Shown here piece by piece: positions 23,562 to 33,950 of a stretch of 64,000 nucleotides of DNA. This DNA is from Pachyseris speciosa (taxonomy: Eukaryota; Cnidaria; Anthozoa; Scleractinia; Pachyseridae), in contig JAEMWC010000008.1 in assembly GCA_016490735.1 (NCBI GenBank), positions 376,001 through 440,000 on the forward strand, given 5' to 3'. Each line of letters begins with the position of its first letter. The first letter of the stretch is position 1. The notes under the pieces are model-generated. The model was not told the DNA's origin, ran no database searches, and saw only the letters and a list, made by a program, of their open reading frames with translations. Both the position numbers and the translations under genes were made by a program.

Positions 23562-24731
23562 TGATGTCGTTCTAGCTTTTATCGCCTCAGACGAGGAATA
23601 TGTAGACGAGCGGCCAGCTAACAGGACGAGCAGTAACAAGAAGAGCTGAAATTGACTTTTCATTCTTTTAAGTGAGGATTTGTTAAAAACAGCTTTCTAG
23701 CTTTCAGCTTTCTTTCACTAAATTACGTGAAATGTAACAAAACGAATTTTTAATGCAGTAACTTTTTTAATACCTTATGTATTTTTTTTAAATCATGGGG
23801 GGGGGGGGCCTTCCAAAAAATTACTCTGATGAGGGGGGGGGGGTATGCGAAAAAAAATCGGAAATTGGGGGGGGTCATACAATTTTCAAATTACACTCCT
23901 CCAAATCCCACCAGCCCCCCCTACCCCATAAAAAATGAACGGTCCCTTAGCGAACCCAGCGGTTCAGTGGTGTTGCTAGTAGACTCTGCGGGTGATGCTG
24001 CACGGAAAACCTCTGTGCCACATTTCGGGCAATACCTTTAAGCTGGATCCACGAAATTGAAGCTACAGCAATGGCAAAAACAAGCCGTGAAAGGAGTTGC
24101 CATATTCACATGTGCTACAAGGAAGCTCGCAATGACCTCTGGGAAACTAGAACCCATTCCCCATTTGTACTGGAATTTTTTTGTACGTGGAAAAATATTT
24201 TTGTACGTGGAAAAATATTTTTGTATTGCCCCTATGGGCCACCGTATCAGTGTCCTTTGCCAACGCCGTAAATTACATTAGCTGTCGCAATAAATACTCC
24301 TTCGCTATCGCTTGCAAAAAATCATTTGCTATCACTAAATTCCATTCGCTGTCGCTGATACTCCTTCGCTATCGCTAAAAGCGATTCACTATTGCTAAAA
24401 CTCATTTGCTGTCGCTATAAATACTCATTCACCATCACAAAAATTCACGCAGTATTTGCTTTTGCCGGTTGTCAAAAAGATTGACCTGAGGTTAATTAAG
24501 ATTGGTTCTAATTTGACAGTTGGTGTCCCAAGGGAGCGCGGCATTTATCTCGGCGTTCGGTAAAATGTGTGAGAATGACTGCAGGCGATTCCTTCGCCGC
24601 CCCACCCCCTCCCCGCTTCTTCCCCAATTCTTTGCTCACCGCAGTGTCACGCTCGTTCGCCCGCTTGTTTGCTCGAACTCCCCGCGCAGCGTTTGGTAAG
24701 GAATCGACTGCTTCGCAGGCTACCAGTTTGG

Positions 24732-24883
24732 ACAATGTCAACCAGCGTATTATCTTCCAGCAATCCAAGAGTAGGTCTTTGTCGTTGTTCGTGTGATACT
24801 CAGGGATATTGTAGTTCCATCATAGGTACTTGTTGTTTTGGTGAAAAGAAATTAGAGTTTCTGCAACAAACAAATAAAATAGA
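24732..24883 (-). pseudogene. Middle part of the Harbinger MADF-type gene (inferred)
   Basis: Minus frame NIPEYHTNNDKDLLLDCWKI then IRWLTLSKL continues across the 9-bp duplication into 15581-15256 once the 9.1-kb insertion is removed. There is no domain match; the assignment rests on frame continuity. Confidence 0.35.
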
Positions 24884-24885
24884 TT

Positions 24886-25168
24886 AGAGCGGTTTTCAAT
24901 CGAGTGTCGTAAAACCAAAACCAAAGCAATTACTTTGACCAATCACAACAGAAGTAAGCAATGCAATGAGCCAATCAGAATACGAAGCTATTGCACGTAG
25001 CCAGCGTAAAGCGCGGAAAAATACGCGCGTGCAAATCACAATTGGTTTTTGTTTTGCTTCTCATTGGTTGAGAAAGTGGCGCGAGTTTTCCTGGCCAGTC
25101 ACAGAGCGAAGCAATGCAACTAAAGGAAAACCATAATTATTTTCGACACTCAATTGAAAACCGCTCTA
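24886..25168. mobile_element. TA-target MITE with GAGCGGTTTTCAAT ends
   Basis: Ends GAGCGGTTTTCAATCGAGTG and (inverted) GAGCGGTTTTCAATTGAGTG are flanked by TA on both sides. The interior has CCAATCA repeats and no coding content. Confidence 0.8.
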
Positions 25169-25564
25169 ACGTCATTGCGTTACTTTTCAATTTGTCAATT
25201 TAGGGGTGGACTATTAGACGTTGGGGAGGGAGGATCGCAATTCCAGATTCCTTTATGTTCCTTGTAGCCTCCCCGGCCCCCCAAAAACAATCCTACAAGA
25301 ATATATTGCCACGCCCTCCCCCAATTTCTAATGGTGTACCCCTTATGTTGGAAACTCGCTCTTCAATCCAGTTGCACATTCTGCCACAAACACAGTGCTA
25401 CACCAGCCGCGGATGCTTAAGCAGCTTTCTTCATAAACCAGAAATACACTAAAACTAAGATTCGGAGCTCAAAATTGCGCACTATTGTATGTCGCTGTAT
25501 GACTGGAGTTGCATTTGCTCGCACAAAATCGAATCGTAGGCATCCGCAATCTTATGCCTGTATA

Positions 25565-26040
25565 CAGTAAAAACGCGCGTGTAAGAACCTACTTTTTTAG
25601 AGTTTGGCAAAACAGGTTCTTATATTTTGGGGTACTTACTGGCATTTTAGGCTAAGTAGGTTCTTAATTAGGTTCTTAATTTTTACGGAGTAGAAAATAG
25701 TATAATATATGGTTGGTTCTTCATTATAAACTGTTATTTTATAGAATAAATGCTTATAATCAAATGAAAAATAAATGCTTATAATTGTAGCAGAATTGTT
25801 TTATAACAACAGTTCACATTTAATATACATTGTGCATTTTTAGTTTCACTGTGCAATTTTTTGATCTCTAAAGACAACCTTTTTGGTAAAATACTATAAA
25901 TAAAATAGTTTAACCCCACATATAAGAACCTGTTGGAATTTTTTTGGCTAAACAGGTTCTTATATTTTGGGGTATTAAAGTAGCAAATTTCTGCCAGGAG
26001 GTTCTTAATTTTCTAGGTTCTTACACGCGGGTTTTTACTG
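25565..26040. mobile_element. TA-target MITE, CAGTAAAAACGCG family copy 1
   Basis: Flanked by TA. Ends are CAGTAAAAACGCGCGTGTAA and (inverted) CAGTAAAAACCCGCGTGTAA. The interior repeats TAAGAACCT and AGGTTCTTA several times. Second copy at 32340-32769. Confidence 0.82.
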
Positions 26041-26101
26041 TATTTGTTGTAATTAAATGTATAACGTTCCCGAATTCAATCCGAATAAATAAATGGGTTA
26101 C

Positions 26102-26510
26102 CTATTCTTCTGCCATCCAAACCAGACTATCCTCGTCCGAATTTTGAGGCGATGCTCTCAAATAGTTGAGGTCTTCCCAGAAAGGCCACTTTAGTTCGAT
26201 GCTCTCTTCCTCCTTCTGGTTTTTCAAGCATCGCAACACTGAGCTCCTCAAACTGTGCCATTTCGCCTTCAAGTCCTGCCCAGACCTCGGAGGGTTGGTC
26301 TTTTCAAACCGATCCATAAGTGGCGTCATGGCTTTCTTTGTATTAGTTTTGTTTCCATGTTTTTTCAATCGCTTGTCCCATAATATAGGATTTACGTTAT
26401 GAAATGAAACCAGCATTCGTGACGTGCTTGCACTCCATCCCGAGCAGCCCGATATTCAAGCAACTTCTTCCTCTTCCCTTTCCTTTCCTGCTCTCCACTC
26501 TCAGTCATAG
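26102..26510 (-). pseudogene. MADF-domain protein of the Harbinger element
   Basis: Minus strand from about 26510 (MTESGEQERKGKRKKLLEYR) into the MADF core: NPILWDKRLKKHGNKTNTKK, RSGQDLKAKWHSLRSSVLRC, WPFWEDLNYL, ending VWMAEE and a stop at 26102. MADF/Myb-like proteins are the usual second protein of Harbinger elements and help bind the element ends. One frameshift near 26410 separates the N-terminus from the domain. Confidence 0.72.
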
Positions 26511-27299
26511 CTCAACGGAGTAATAACTGGACTGACTTCGTTTAAAACGTTGCTTCCCTATTTATTGCATTTCAAAACAATGTAATTATCCATCTATTTT
26601 CGTCCAATTGTGTGTTTATCGCATGTACGTAAGCATGAAAGTATTGTATTGCCGTTTCTTTGCTGCCTGTGATTGGTTAAACCTCTCAGTAAGCTGCGGG
26701 CGCACGCTCCCGAGCTGTTCACACGATAAAAAAGGTTCTTTTTGCAAGATGCCGCATGAAGTTTGACCAAATAAACTTGGGCGGGACATGTTGCAGTGAC
26801 AAAACATCGGTGTGAAATCGTGTGGCACGAAAATCTCAGTCAACAGTGCGTGCGAGAAACTGCAGCGTGATCAGTTAGGTACATCACGTTTGAGTTTTCT
26901 TTAGCTCACATCAAAGGTTTTATTCCTTTAACAAGCATCAAAAGGTACCTCTCAACAAATCAAAGCAACATTTTACAGCACTTTTCATGTTAATTTTTAT
27001 GTCGATCAATAGTGCGTTACCTCTTACTGGCCTTTAACACTTTAGCAAGAACAAGCGATCAAGGCGATTCTTCGTGCTGTGCCGGTGGGAACAGCAATTA
27101 GCAAGTTAGTTAGCACAGAATATATGTGTTGTTTTATACCCTTTGTCATGGCAGTGGCTAACATTTACTCACGACGTAGGCTCATCACATACTTTTCAAT
27201 GAATGCATTTTTTTAAGCTGGTGAATAAATCAACACAAAACTTACCCTGAGGAGATATAAGCTATACTTTCCCTTCTACAGGTGAAACGCGCCATATTA

Positions 27300-28160
27300 G
27301 AGAGATTAAGTTCGAGGTTTTTCGGCTTTTCCCGCGAACCGCGAACGTCAAGAAGTCACGTGACCAGTGCCTTGCCGTCAGGTTTGCGGTTTGAGGTTCA
27401 CGTTTGTACGGCTAGACCACACTCTAGAGGTAAGTGATTTACCGCAAGGTTTTTTGCATCCTAAAACATCACAATCCCACGTTTGAGAGGAAATGCTACC
27501 TTTTATAACTCTTTCGCTTATTGATTATCGAATTCTTTTTCATAGAAACGTAATTTTGAAGACGATTTCTCAGCTCAGATAGAAGTGAACGAATGAATGA
27601 AAACAAACATGGCGGCCGGCTATTTGTTGTTAGAACCAACCACGAATCTTAAGCCCCGAATATGGGCAGACGGTAAACGTAAAACCGCTAACCGCAAACC
27701 GCGGTTTGCCGTTTGCGGTAAGATGGCCAAACCTGTATCTTAATCTCTCTATTAGAGAGATTCCCGCGAACCGCGAACGTCAAGAAGTCACGTGACTAGT
27801 GTTTGCGGTTTGAGGTTCACGTTTGTACGGCTAGACCACGCTCTAGAGGTAAGTGATTTACCGCAAGGATTTTTGCACCCTAAAACATCACAATCCCACG
27901 TTTCAGAGGAAATACTACTTTTAAGAACTCTTTCGCCTATTAATTATCGATTTTTTTTTTCATAGAAACGCAATTTTTAAGACGACTTCTCAGCTAAAAT
28001 AGAAGTGAACGAATGAATGAAAACAAACATGGCGACCGGCTATTTGTTACCCGTGAATCTTAAGTCCCGAATACGGGTAGACAGCTAACGTGAAACCGCT
28101 AACCGCAAACCGCCGTTTGCCGTTTGCGGTAAGATGGCCAAACCTCGATCTTAAGGTCTC
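27300..28160. mobile_element. Tandem pair of TA-target MITEs, GAGAGATT ends
   Basis: Copy one (27300-27749) has ends GAGAGATTAAG and (inverted) GAGAGATTAAGATACAGG. Copy two (27755-28160) follows a few bases later, shares nearly all of the interior (CCGCGAACCGCGAACGTCAA, ACAAACATGGCG, AACCGCTAACCGC) but lacks about 25 bp behind its left end. They interrupt the Penelope-like coding region just to the right. Confidence 0.75.
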
Positions 28161-28161
28161 T

Positions 28162-28503
28162 ATTAAATCTAACCTGACCTGTGACACTAAAAACCTCATT
28201 TACATGATTCAATGCAACCGCTGTAATTTACAATACATAGGAGAGACTAAACGACGTTTAAAAGACCGATTTAATGAACACCGCCGTACCATAGATAACC
28301 CTAACACCAAATCTAAACCTACCACAGTCGCGGAACATTTCCTCTCCACTCCTAACCACACTGCTAATGACATGCAATTAATCCCCATTGAGAAAATATT
28401 TTCTAACAGAGACTCAATCCGTAAGGTCAGGGAAGCTTTTTTAATTTCAAAAGGCAGAACAATTGATCCTGAAGGTCTTAACATCCGCGAAGAAACATAT
28501 TAG
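28162..28503 (+). pseudogene. Penelope-like element: C-terminal GIY-YIG domain
   Basis: The frame reads LIYMIQCNRCNLQYIGETKR then RRLKDRFNEHRRTI, the GIY-YIG nuclease signature with conserved Arg, followed by TVAEHFLSTPNHT and a typical end (ISKGRTIDPEGLNIREETY, stop 28501-28503). The 5' reverse transcriptase is not in the window; the tandem MITEs cut the frame at 28161. Confidence 0.8.
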
Positions 28504-28609
28504 TTTATTTTTTCTTATAAGTTTATCTTTTTTAGACCTTTTTTCTAGTATTTTATTTTACACTGTCAATCATTTTAGTTTTACGTGTTTCCGGTATATA
28601 ACTACATAC

Positions 28610-28720
28610 ATATTGTACCTGAAGAAGGCTGGTTTGGCCAGCCGAAATATAGTACACAAAACTTAAAACCATTCTACGTTGTATCGGCCCTTGCTTTTAT
28701 ACTCTCATAAATAATTGGCC
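28610..28720 (+). ncRNA. Penelope-like 3' end with hammerhead-like hairpin
   Basis: Downstream of the GIY-YIG stop, CTGAAGA (28620-28626) is followed by a perfect stem GGCTGG/CCAGCC and GAAA. This is the order of a hammerhead core (CUGANGA, helix II, GAAA). Helix III and the cleavage side are too short to be convincing, so activity is doubtful. Such hairpins are known at Penelope-like element ends. Confidence 0.45.
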
Positions 28721-28872
28721 CGTTTTTGTGGATGACATTTTTAGTTACACGTATAGAACAAGCGGCTAATCATTGGCGTTATCACCTCCGTCAGGGATTC
28801 AACAAGCTCACTCGCCCTGGCATTTTGCCTACCTTGCAAAACAAACCACACTTTTAAAACGAATGAGATCTG

Positions 28873-29111
28873 GGCCCGGTTGTTCAAAAGCCGATTAACC
28901 CTAATCCAAGATTAAGAATTACCCAAGGACTTTATTTCTCTATCTACAAACGTTGTTCAACGCTGATATTCTGCAGAATTTTACATTAGAGGATGTCAAT
29001 ACTGAAAAGCAAAAAGCACCAAAAGAAACTTTCATCCAAAACTTACAAACTGCAACCAAAGTTTACGTTCATCCTGGATTAAGTTAATCGGCTTTCGAAC
29101 AACCGGGCCCT
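28873..29111. mobile_element. MITE with GGGCCCGGTTGTTC ends
   Basis: Ends GGGCCCGGTTGTTCAAAAGC and (inverted) GGGCCCGGTTGTTCGAAAGC, followed by CGATTAA, bound about 240 bp without coding content. Confidence 0.72.
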
Positions 29112-29169
29112 GGTCAGTTTATATTTCAAGAATATTTTTCCGATTAAGGTTTTAATCACGGACACATTT

Positions 29170-29700
29170 TAAGGGGTTGGCTCTATGGTAAGCTCCGGAA
29201 ATTACTGTTATTCACTATGTTCGAGAGAAAAACCGAGAGCGGAGGTATATATGGATTATACAAACGTTCAAGGTATTTATTTTAAAACAGTTTTTCCGTG
29301 TAAAGCCTATCTCATAGGGCCCGGATTCAAGCAACATGCAACGCAACATGCAACGCCCTCAATGGGAAGTGTGACATTTTCACATGACTGCGAGAAACTG
29401 TAACATTGTGTAAACAAAAATCCTTTTGAGGCGTTTCATTATGTAGTATGTGCCCGGTATATTTGTTACTTTGTTTACCTGTTTTGTGACATTGGATTGG
29501 GTTTGTTCAGTTTGTTCGGTGATTCTCTTTATCTGCTTTTTATTGGACGGTTACAGTCGGAAAAGTTTCAGTAATTACCGTTATTCACCATGTTGGAGAG
29601 AAAAACCGAGATCGGCAGTAGGACTGATTTACCTGACTTATTTCAAGATAGACCGCGAGCGGTCGTCCTTTGTTCCTCAGAACCACACAAGTTAAAATTA
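29170..29700. repeat. Diverged direct duplication
   Basis: A segment near 29195-29245 (ATTACTGTTATTCAC...GAGAGAAAAACCGAGA) recurs near 29570-29620, with differing sequence between. No gene was recognised. Confidence 0.55.
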
Positions 29701-29823
29701 TGCAAATTTTGGCAAAAAAAGGAGGAGAGATTGGGGCGAGAGAGGAAAAAGGACGACCGCGGGTTTTTTTTTTTTTTTCAGCGAAACGGAAATTCCGATT
29801 GGTCGGCTACTTATCAATCTGAA

Positions 29824-29869
<46 letters not shown>

Positions 29870-29883
29870 GGAGTGAAACACGA

Positions 29884-30060
29884 AAATTTGGTTTATCAAC
29901 GGAGTTGATAAAGTAAATTGACCACCGTACAGGGATTCCATTAGCTGACGTTTCGAGGGTTAATCCGCTCCGACGAAGGGCTAACGCTCGAAACGTCAGC
30001 AAATCGAATCCCCGCACGGTGGTCAATTTACATTATCAACTCCGTTGATAAACCAAATTT
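29884..30060. repeat. 177-bp palindrome of Penelope-like terminal type
   Basis: Arms starting AATTTGGTTTATCAACGGAG and their complement fold almost completely, with the tip near 29966-29980. The inner arm contains the ACGCTCGAAACGTCAGC motif common at Penelope-like element termini. It looks like two such ends in inverted orientation. Confidence 0.7.
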
Positions 30061-30422
30061 ACTTGTCAATCTGTCAACAGCTTTATTTCTGCGAGAGAAG
30101 AACTCGATGGGCATTCACCTTCGATCATCGTGGTTATTCCACTTCGAAGTATCGTGCCAGAGCAGTTGGCAAGCAATGAGCTGGGTCACGTAAAATGGGG
30201 TTGGAAGGCCCACACTACTCCTGCTCGTATGTTTGCAGATAAAGATTATTACACGGCTCAAAACCGTATCCTTAAAAAGATAAGAAGACTGGCTGTATGG
30301 TCAACGGACGCACTGAAATGAGCCAAACCAAACCGAGATAAAATGCCTCAAAGGGCGTGAAAACCACAGTCGCGAAGCAGAAACAACAAGGGTTCCAACA
30401 AACAGTCGTTGATAACCAAAGA

Positions 30423-30869
30423 CAGGGGCACCCAACGACAAGTTTCGGTAGATATTTGTTCGGAGGAGGGTAGTTCGCCTTGAGCTTTCGGAGTCGATTG
30501 AAGAGTACACTCGGATTTTCGTGACTAAAACGTGGCCTAAAAGATTCGAAATTTGGAAATCATAGCCCCTGAAATTTTCGGAAAGGTCGTAATTGCTGTT
30601 TTTGGCAGTCAAAAACGTCAGCTAACATTTTCGGAAAGAAAATAGATCCCTAGAAAGTGCGTGGAAAGTTGATTTCAGCTTGCATTTACTCAAAGGAAGA
30701 TTTTGTTCCCTAACATTTTCGGGCAATTAAAATTTCAGCTAGGGAATCCGAAAAGATGAATTTCTTCTAGCTGATGAAAACATCCCTTTAAGCAGACTTC
30801 AAACACCATAAGATACTTAAAAATGCCTTTCTACAGCTTTTGGTCGATTTGGCTCGTTGGGTGCCCCTG
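30423..30869. mobile_element. DNA transposon with 6-bp TSD, CAGGGGCACCCAACGA family copy 1
   Basis: CAAAGA lies directly on both sides. Perfect ends CAGGGGCACCCAACGA and their inverse bound 447 bp, homologous to 33530-33869. No transposase. Confidence 0.85.
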
Positions 30870-32337
30870 CAAAGAAATGACCTCTGACGTCAAAATACTA
30901 TGGATGCGACAGTTAAGCACATGGCTCTCTTTAGTTACTAACATGCAAATCCTCTATATCATCATGTTAACCCGCTGAAACCATACAAGAAGCTAAATCG
31001 GTCAAAAGACCGAAACAGAAGTGGCACACATACGAGCAGGAGTCGTGTAAGCCTTCCAACCCCATTTAACGTGCGAAAGGTCGGTGACAAATTCTACAAT
31101 ACTGGGACGCTTCTTCACCCTTTTGCTTCCTTCCTCGTTTATTTTGAGCGACCTTCTTTTTCGGTGTTCCCAAACTCAATACAAAACCATTGTTCTCATA
31201 CCGGCAATTCCAATGGCAGCAAAAATAGAAATTCTTACCGAACAAAACGGTAGCGGACGAACAGACACATTTGTTTGCAGAAACGAGGCACGAGAAATGG
31301 TATCACTTGTCAAAGCGGGCTGTCAATTAAAAAACAAAGGCGTGAAAAGCGGCAAATCGCCAGATCAAAGTTCGCTCAGGCTCCGCCCTCGCTCCTCGAG
31401 GCTTCACCGCTCGCTCGCTCCTCGCGCGTTATCGCATCTTACCGTGACGCAAAAGAAAAATAAGAGGCTGCTCGCAGTCTAATTTCAAGGCATGTTTTTA
31501 TAGATTTTTCATATAAAGGCCATCTCCCAAGAGGACAAAATCTGGCTAATTAGTCATGTTCTCAAGCAACGCTCTCAACGGAAAGTGTGAGATTTGCACT
31601 GACACGACTCCGAGAAACTATCAAGTAACATCTCAGCGACAAGAGGCAACTAAAAACAATCATGCTTTACAAACAACAGATTTGCACAAAAGCACAGTGG
31701 GTTGTTGATTTTATTATTTGTTGCTTTGTTTGCCCGCATGTTTTCATTACAAATTTTTTTTCCTCAAAAGGATTGTTTTCGTGGACTGAATCACGAGAGA
31801 GAGGACGGTTCCCAAAACATTAAATTCGATTGACATTTTCCAGCCAAAACGTCTTATGCGCCAATCGGAATACAGAGAGTAATCGCGAGCTGAGCTTCTC
31901 ACCCCTTGAGATTGAAGGAAAGATTTCACAAGTGAAGGCTGAAAAATACATAGGATTTAGTACACAGAAGGCGTTTTCCAGAATAAAATATCTATTTTCC
32001 AAAGAAAAGAGAACGAAATATAGCTGAGTAGTTCATTTTATTCTGATAGCTGAGTTAATCTTTTGTCTCACGATTGAGTCACAAAGATGTGGATCGTTCT
32101 CTCCCAAATGAAATGTCACGATATAAGGCCTGGCCACTCAGCTGCCCACTTCCAAACTAAACAGATAATCAAATGAGGAATGATCCTCGCAGTTGATTAT
32201 GATTCATTTCATATATCATTCACATAAACAGATTATGCAGCTAATGGACGGCTGGCCGGAGTGCAATCAAAAGCGGTGTAAGACCTTTGTATCCCCCCAC
32301 CCCGACCAACGCCGGGCTAATGCAATTCTTAAGCTTA
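30870..32337. other. Intergenic, no gene recognised
   Basis: Contains a GC-rich tract (about 31370-31440) and overlapping chance frames (31071-31482, 31747-32027). I see no supported gene. Confidence 0.45.
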
Positions 32338-32339
32338 TA

Positions 32340-32769
32340 CAGTAAAAACGCACGTATAAGAACCTGGGTTTTAAGAACCTGTTAGGCTAAAATTTTCATT
32401 TTAAGTCCCCTCCACATAAGAACCTATTAAGGCTAAAATTTTAAGTTAGGGTCTTAATCGTTGGAGTTGCTGTAGAAGTGTCCCAAGATTTTCTTGGTAT
32501 TAACTTTGAAATGGTATTTCAGAGAACTGACAATGAGTTTGTTTGAGCAGATGTTATGTTAAGGACATACCTGCATTGTACTGCCTTTGGGCATTTATTA
32601 TTTTTATTATTTTTGTATTATGAGATGATATTTATAATATATTTAAATGAAAATATAAGAACCTATTTTAAGAACCTTGGTAGCCTAAATTTGCTTTAAG
32701 TACCATTTATATAAGAACCTGTTTAGGCTAAGTTAAAAAATCCAGGTTCTTATATGCGAGTTTTTACTG
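32340..32769. mobile_element. TA-target MITE, CAGTAAAAACGC family copy 2
   Basis: TA-flanked; ends CAGTAAAAACGCACGTATAA and (inverted) CAGTAAAAACTCGCATATAA; interior TAAGAACCT repeats as in 25565-26040. Confidence 0.82.
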
Positions 32770-33529
32770 TATTATATCTGCCAACTTTTTCTGAGTCACA
32801 TGCGTGAGATTTTCGTCTCCCCATAACCGGGATTTCCGAATATCCCGAAGACTTCCTATAAATTCTACCGAAAATGTTCAAAGATGTTCGAACGGATTCG
32901 TTTCCTGTGGCCCTCAAACTGAAACTGGAGACTCAAACTAGCCTGCGAATACGCAGTTTATTGGAACATTTTCGGGGAATTGAATTGAAGTTTTGTTGTT
33001 AATGTGAGTCAGGCGTGAGAAGTCTACTCACAGCAGGTCACAGGCGTGAGACTAACTCATAAGCTTACTGAAGATCCTTACATTCAAGAATTTAGAAGCA
33101 ACTGACCCGGTCAAAGCCCAAATATACCTACTTTTACATGAAATATCGCAAAGCAGAATTCTGACCTTGAAAAAACGTTCAGATCATTGCCTTGATCTAG
33201 ATCTTCAGACCAGGAACACGCCGGCTTCCAAGGTTGTTTATCATTTACCAAATAATTCCGGAAATTTCGGTTGGAATGTAAATGGAAAGCCTATTTTGGT
33301 CTTCCCAAATGGAAAATTTCCGGGGAAAACGGAATTTCTTGAAAGGTAGTCCAAAATTCCAAACGGAATCAGTTCCAAATAGAAATGTGCGTTCCATTTA
33401 CTCATTTCTACCAGTTCCAGGCCTTTCGGCTTGGATCGCTCTGAAAACCTGATTGTTGGGAATGCTTGTGTAAATGGAAAACGCGCGTCCCATGGAAATT
33501 GTCATTTGGGTGTTTGTTGCGTACCATTT

Positions 33530-33869
33530 CAGGGGCACCCAACGACAAGTTTCGGTAGATATCTGTTCGGTGGAGGGTAATTCGCCTTGCGCTTTCGGCG
33601 TCGATTAAAAAGTGCACTTGGATTTTAATAACTAAAATGTAGCCTAAAAGATTCGCAATTGGAAAATCATAACGCCTGAGGTTTTCGGAAAGGTCGTAAT
33701 TGCTGTTTTGGGCAATCAAAAACGTCAGCTAGCATTTTCGGAAAGAAAATAGTTCCCTAGAAAGTTCGTGAAAAGTTAATTTCAGCTCGCATTTTCTCAA
33801 ATAAAGATTTTGTTCCCTAAAAATGGCTTTCTACAGCTTTTGATTGATTTGGTTCGTTGGGTGCCCCTG
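33530..33869. mobile_element. DNA transposon with 6-bp TSD, CAGGGGCACCCAACGA family copy 2
   Basis: CCATTT lies directly on both sides. Same ends as 30423-30869. This copy (340 bp) is internally shorter by about 100 bp. Confidence 0.85.
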
Positions 33870-33950
33870 CCATTTACTGCAACAATCGACCAACCGGTTT
33901 TCCCGTGTAAATGGTAAACAACCCAAACTCCACGGCGAGTACGAGGCAAT

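Larger units (their letters stand above)
22150..23946. mobile_element. TTA-target DNA transposon with GGGACCGTTCATTTTTTATG ends
   Basis: TTA at 22147-22149 and 23947-23949 flank 1797 bp with inverted ends of about 55 bp starting GGGACCGTTCATTTTTTATG. The left arm lacks it at the homologous site, so the insertion and its 3-bp duplication are directly visible. It carries a minus-strand frame pair (23331-22586) and a plus-strand frame ending at 23561. TTA targeting would fit Harbinger-like elements, but I recognise no DDE domain. Confidence 0.8.
21521..24103 (-). pseudogene. Zinc-ribbon/UBZ E3 ligase-like gene, right arm copy
   Basis: Reads on minus from ATG at 24103 (MATPFTACFCHCCSF; zinc ribbon with a stop at the AYRYC position) to 23950, then is cut by the 22150-23946 transposon, resumes at 22146 and runs to the donor at 21521. 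It keeps a segment deleted from the left arm: FNKRFDGKAEYHLVYKDGSE, PFTLNRYKEESGFGYARIIF, LLPTREIFEELNNIL and a C2HC finger VDCPVCWAKFP...HVDIC (about 21580-21655) resembling a UBZ4/Rad18-type ubiquitin-binding zinc finger. An internal deletion shifts the frame near 22080. Confidence 0.68.
15591..24722. mobile_element. Mutator-like fold-back element carrying E3 ligase gene copies
   Basis: A perfect 9-bp direct repeat CCAGTTTGG (15582-15590 and 24723-24731) flanks a 9132-bp unit. Its ends are TAGCCTGCAAAGCAGTCGAT and (inverted) TAGCCTGCGAAGCAGTCGAT. The homology of the two ends continues inward as long inverted arms (about 15591-18820 against 21500-24722, apart from nested insertions and deletions) around a central spacer. 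A 9-bp duplication plus long TIRs is the signature of Mutator-like elements. No MULE transposase was seen. Each arm carries part of a zinc-ribbon/UBZ/HECT E3 ligase gene; the spacer holds the HECT exon once. Confidence 0.75.
12336..26880. mobile_element. PIF/Harbinger element disrupted by nested insertions
   Basis: A 5' region at 12336-12635 and its reverse-complement relative at 26532-26835 face each other. The first leads into a Harbinger transposase on plus, the second into a MADF-domain protein on minus. That is the convergent two-gene plan of autonomous Harbinger elements. The transposase ends at 14923 and the presumed 3' part of the MADF gene starts at 15256. Everything between can be explained by insertions: TTAA MITEs at 12953, 14034 and 14435, the 9.1-kb element at 15591, and TA-type MITEs at 24886 and 25565. 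Without them the element would be about 4 kb. The outer termini are not precisely defined. Confidence 0.65.

Noticed and set aside
29940..30010. Hammerhead-like core (CGACGAAGGGCTAACGCTCG, then AAACGTC)
   Set aside because: The first core base run is CCGACGA instead of CTGACGA and there is no room for helix III. Kept only as a palindrome.
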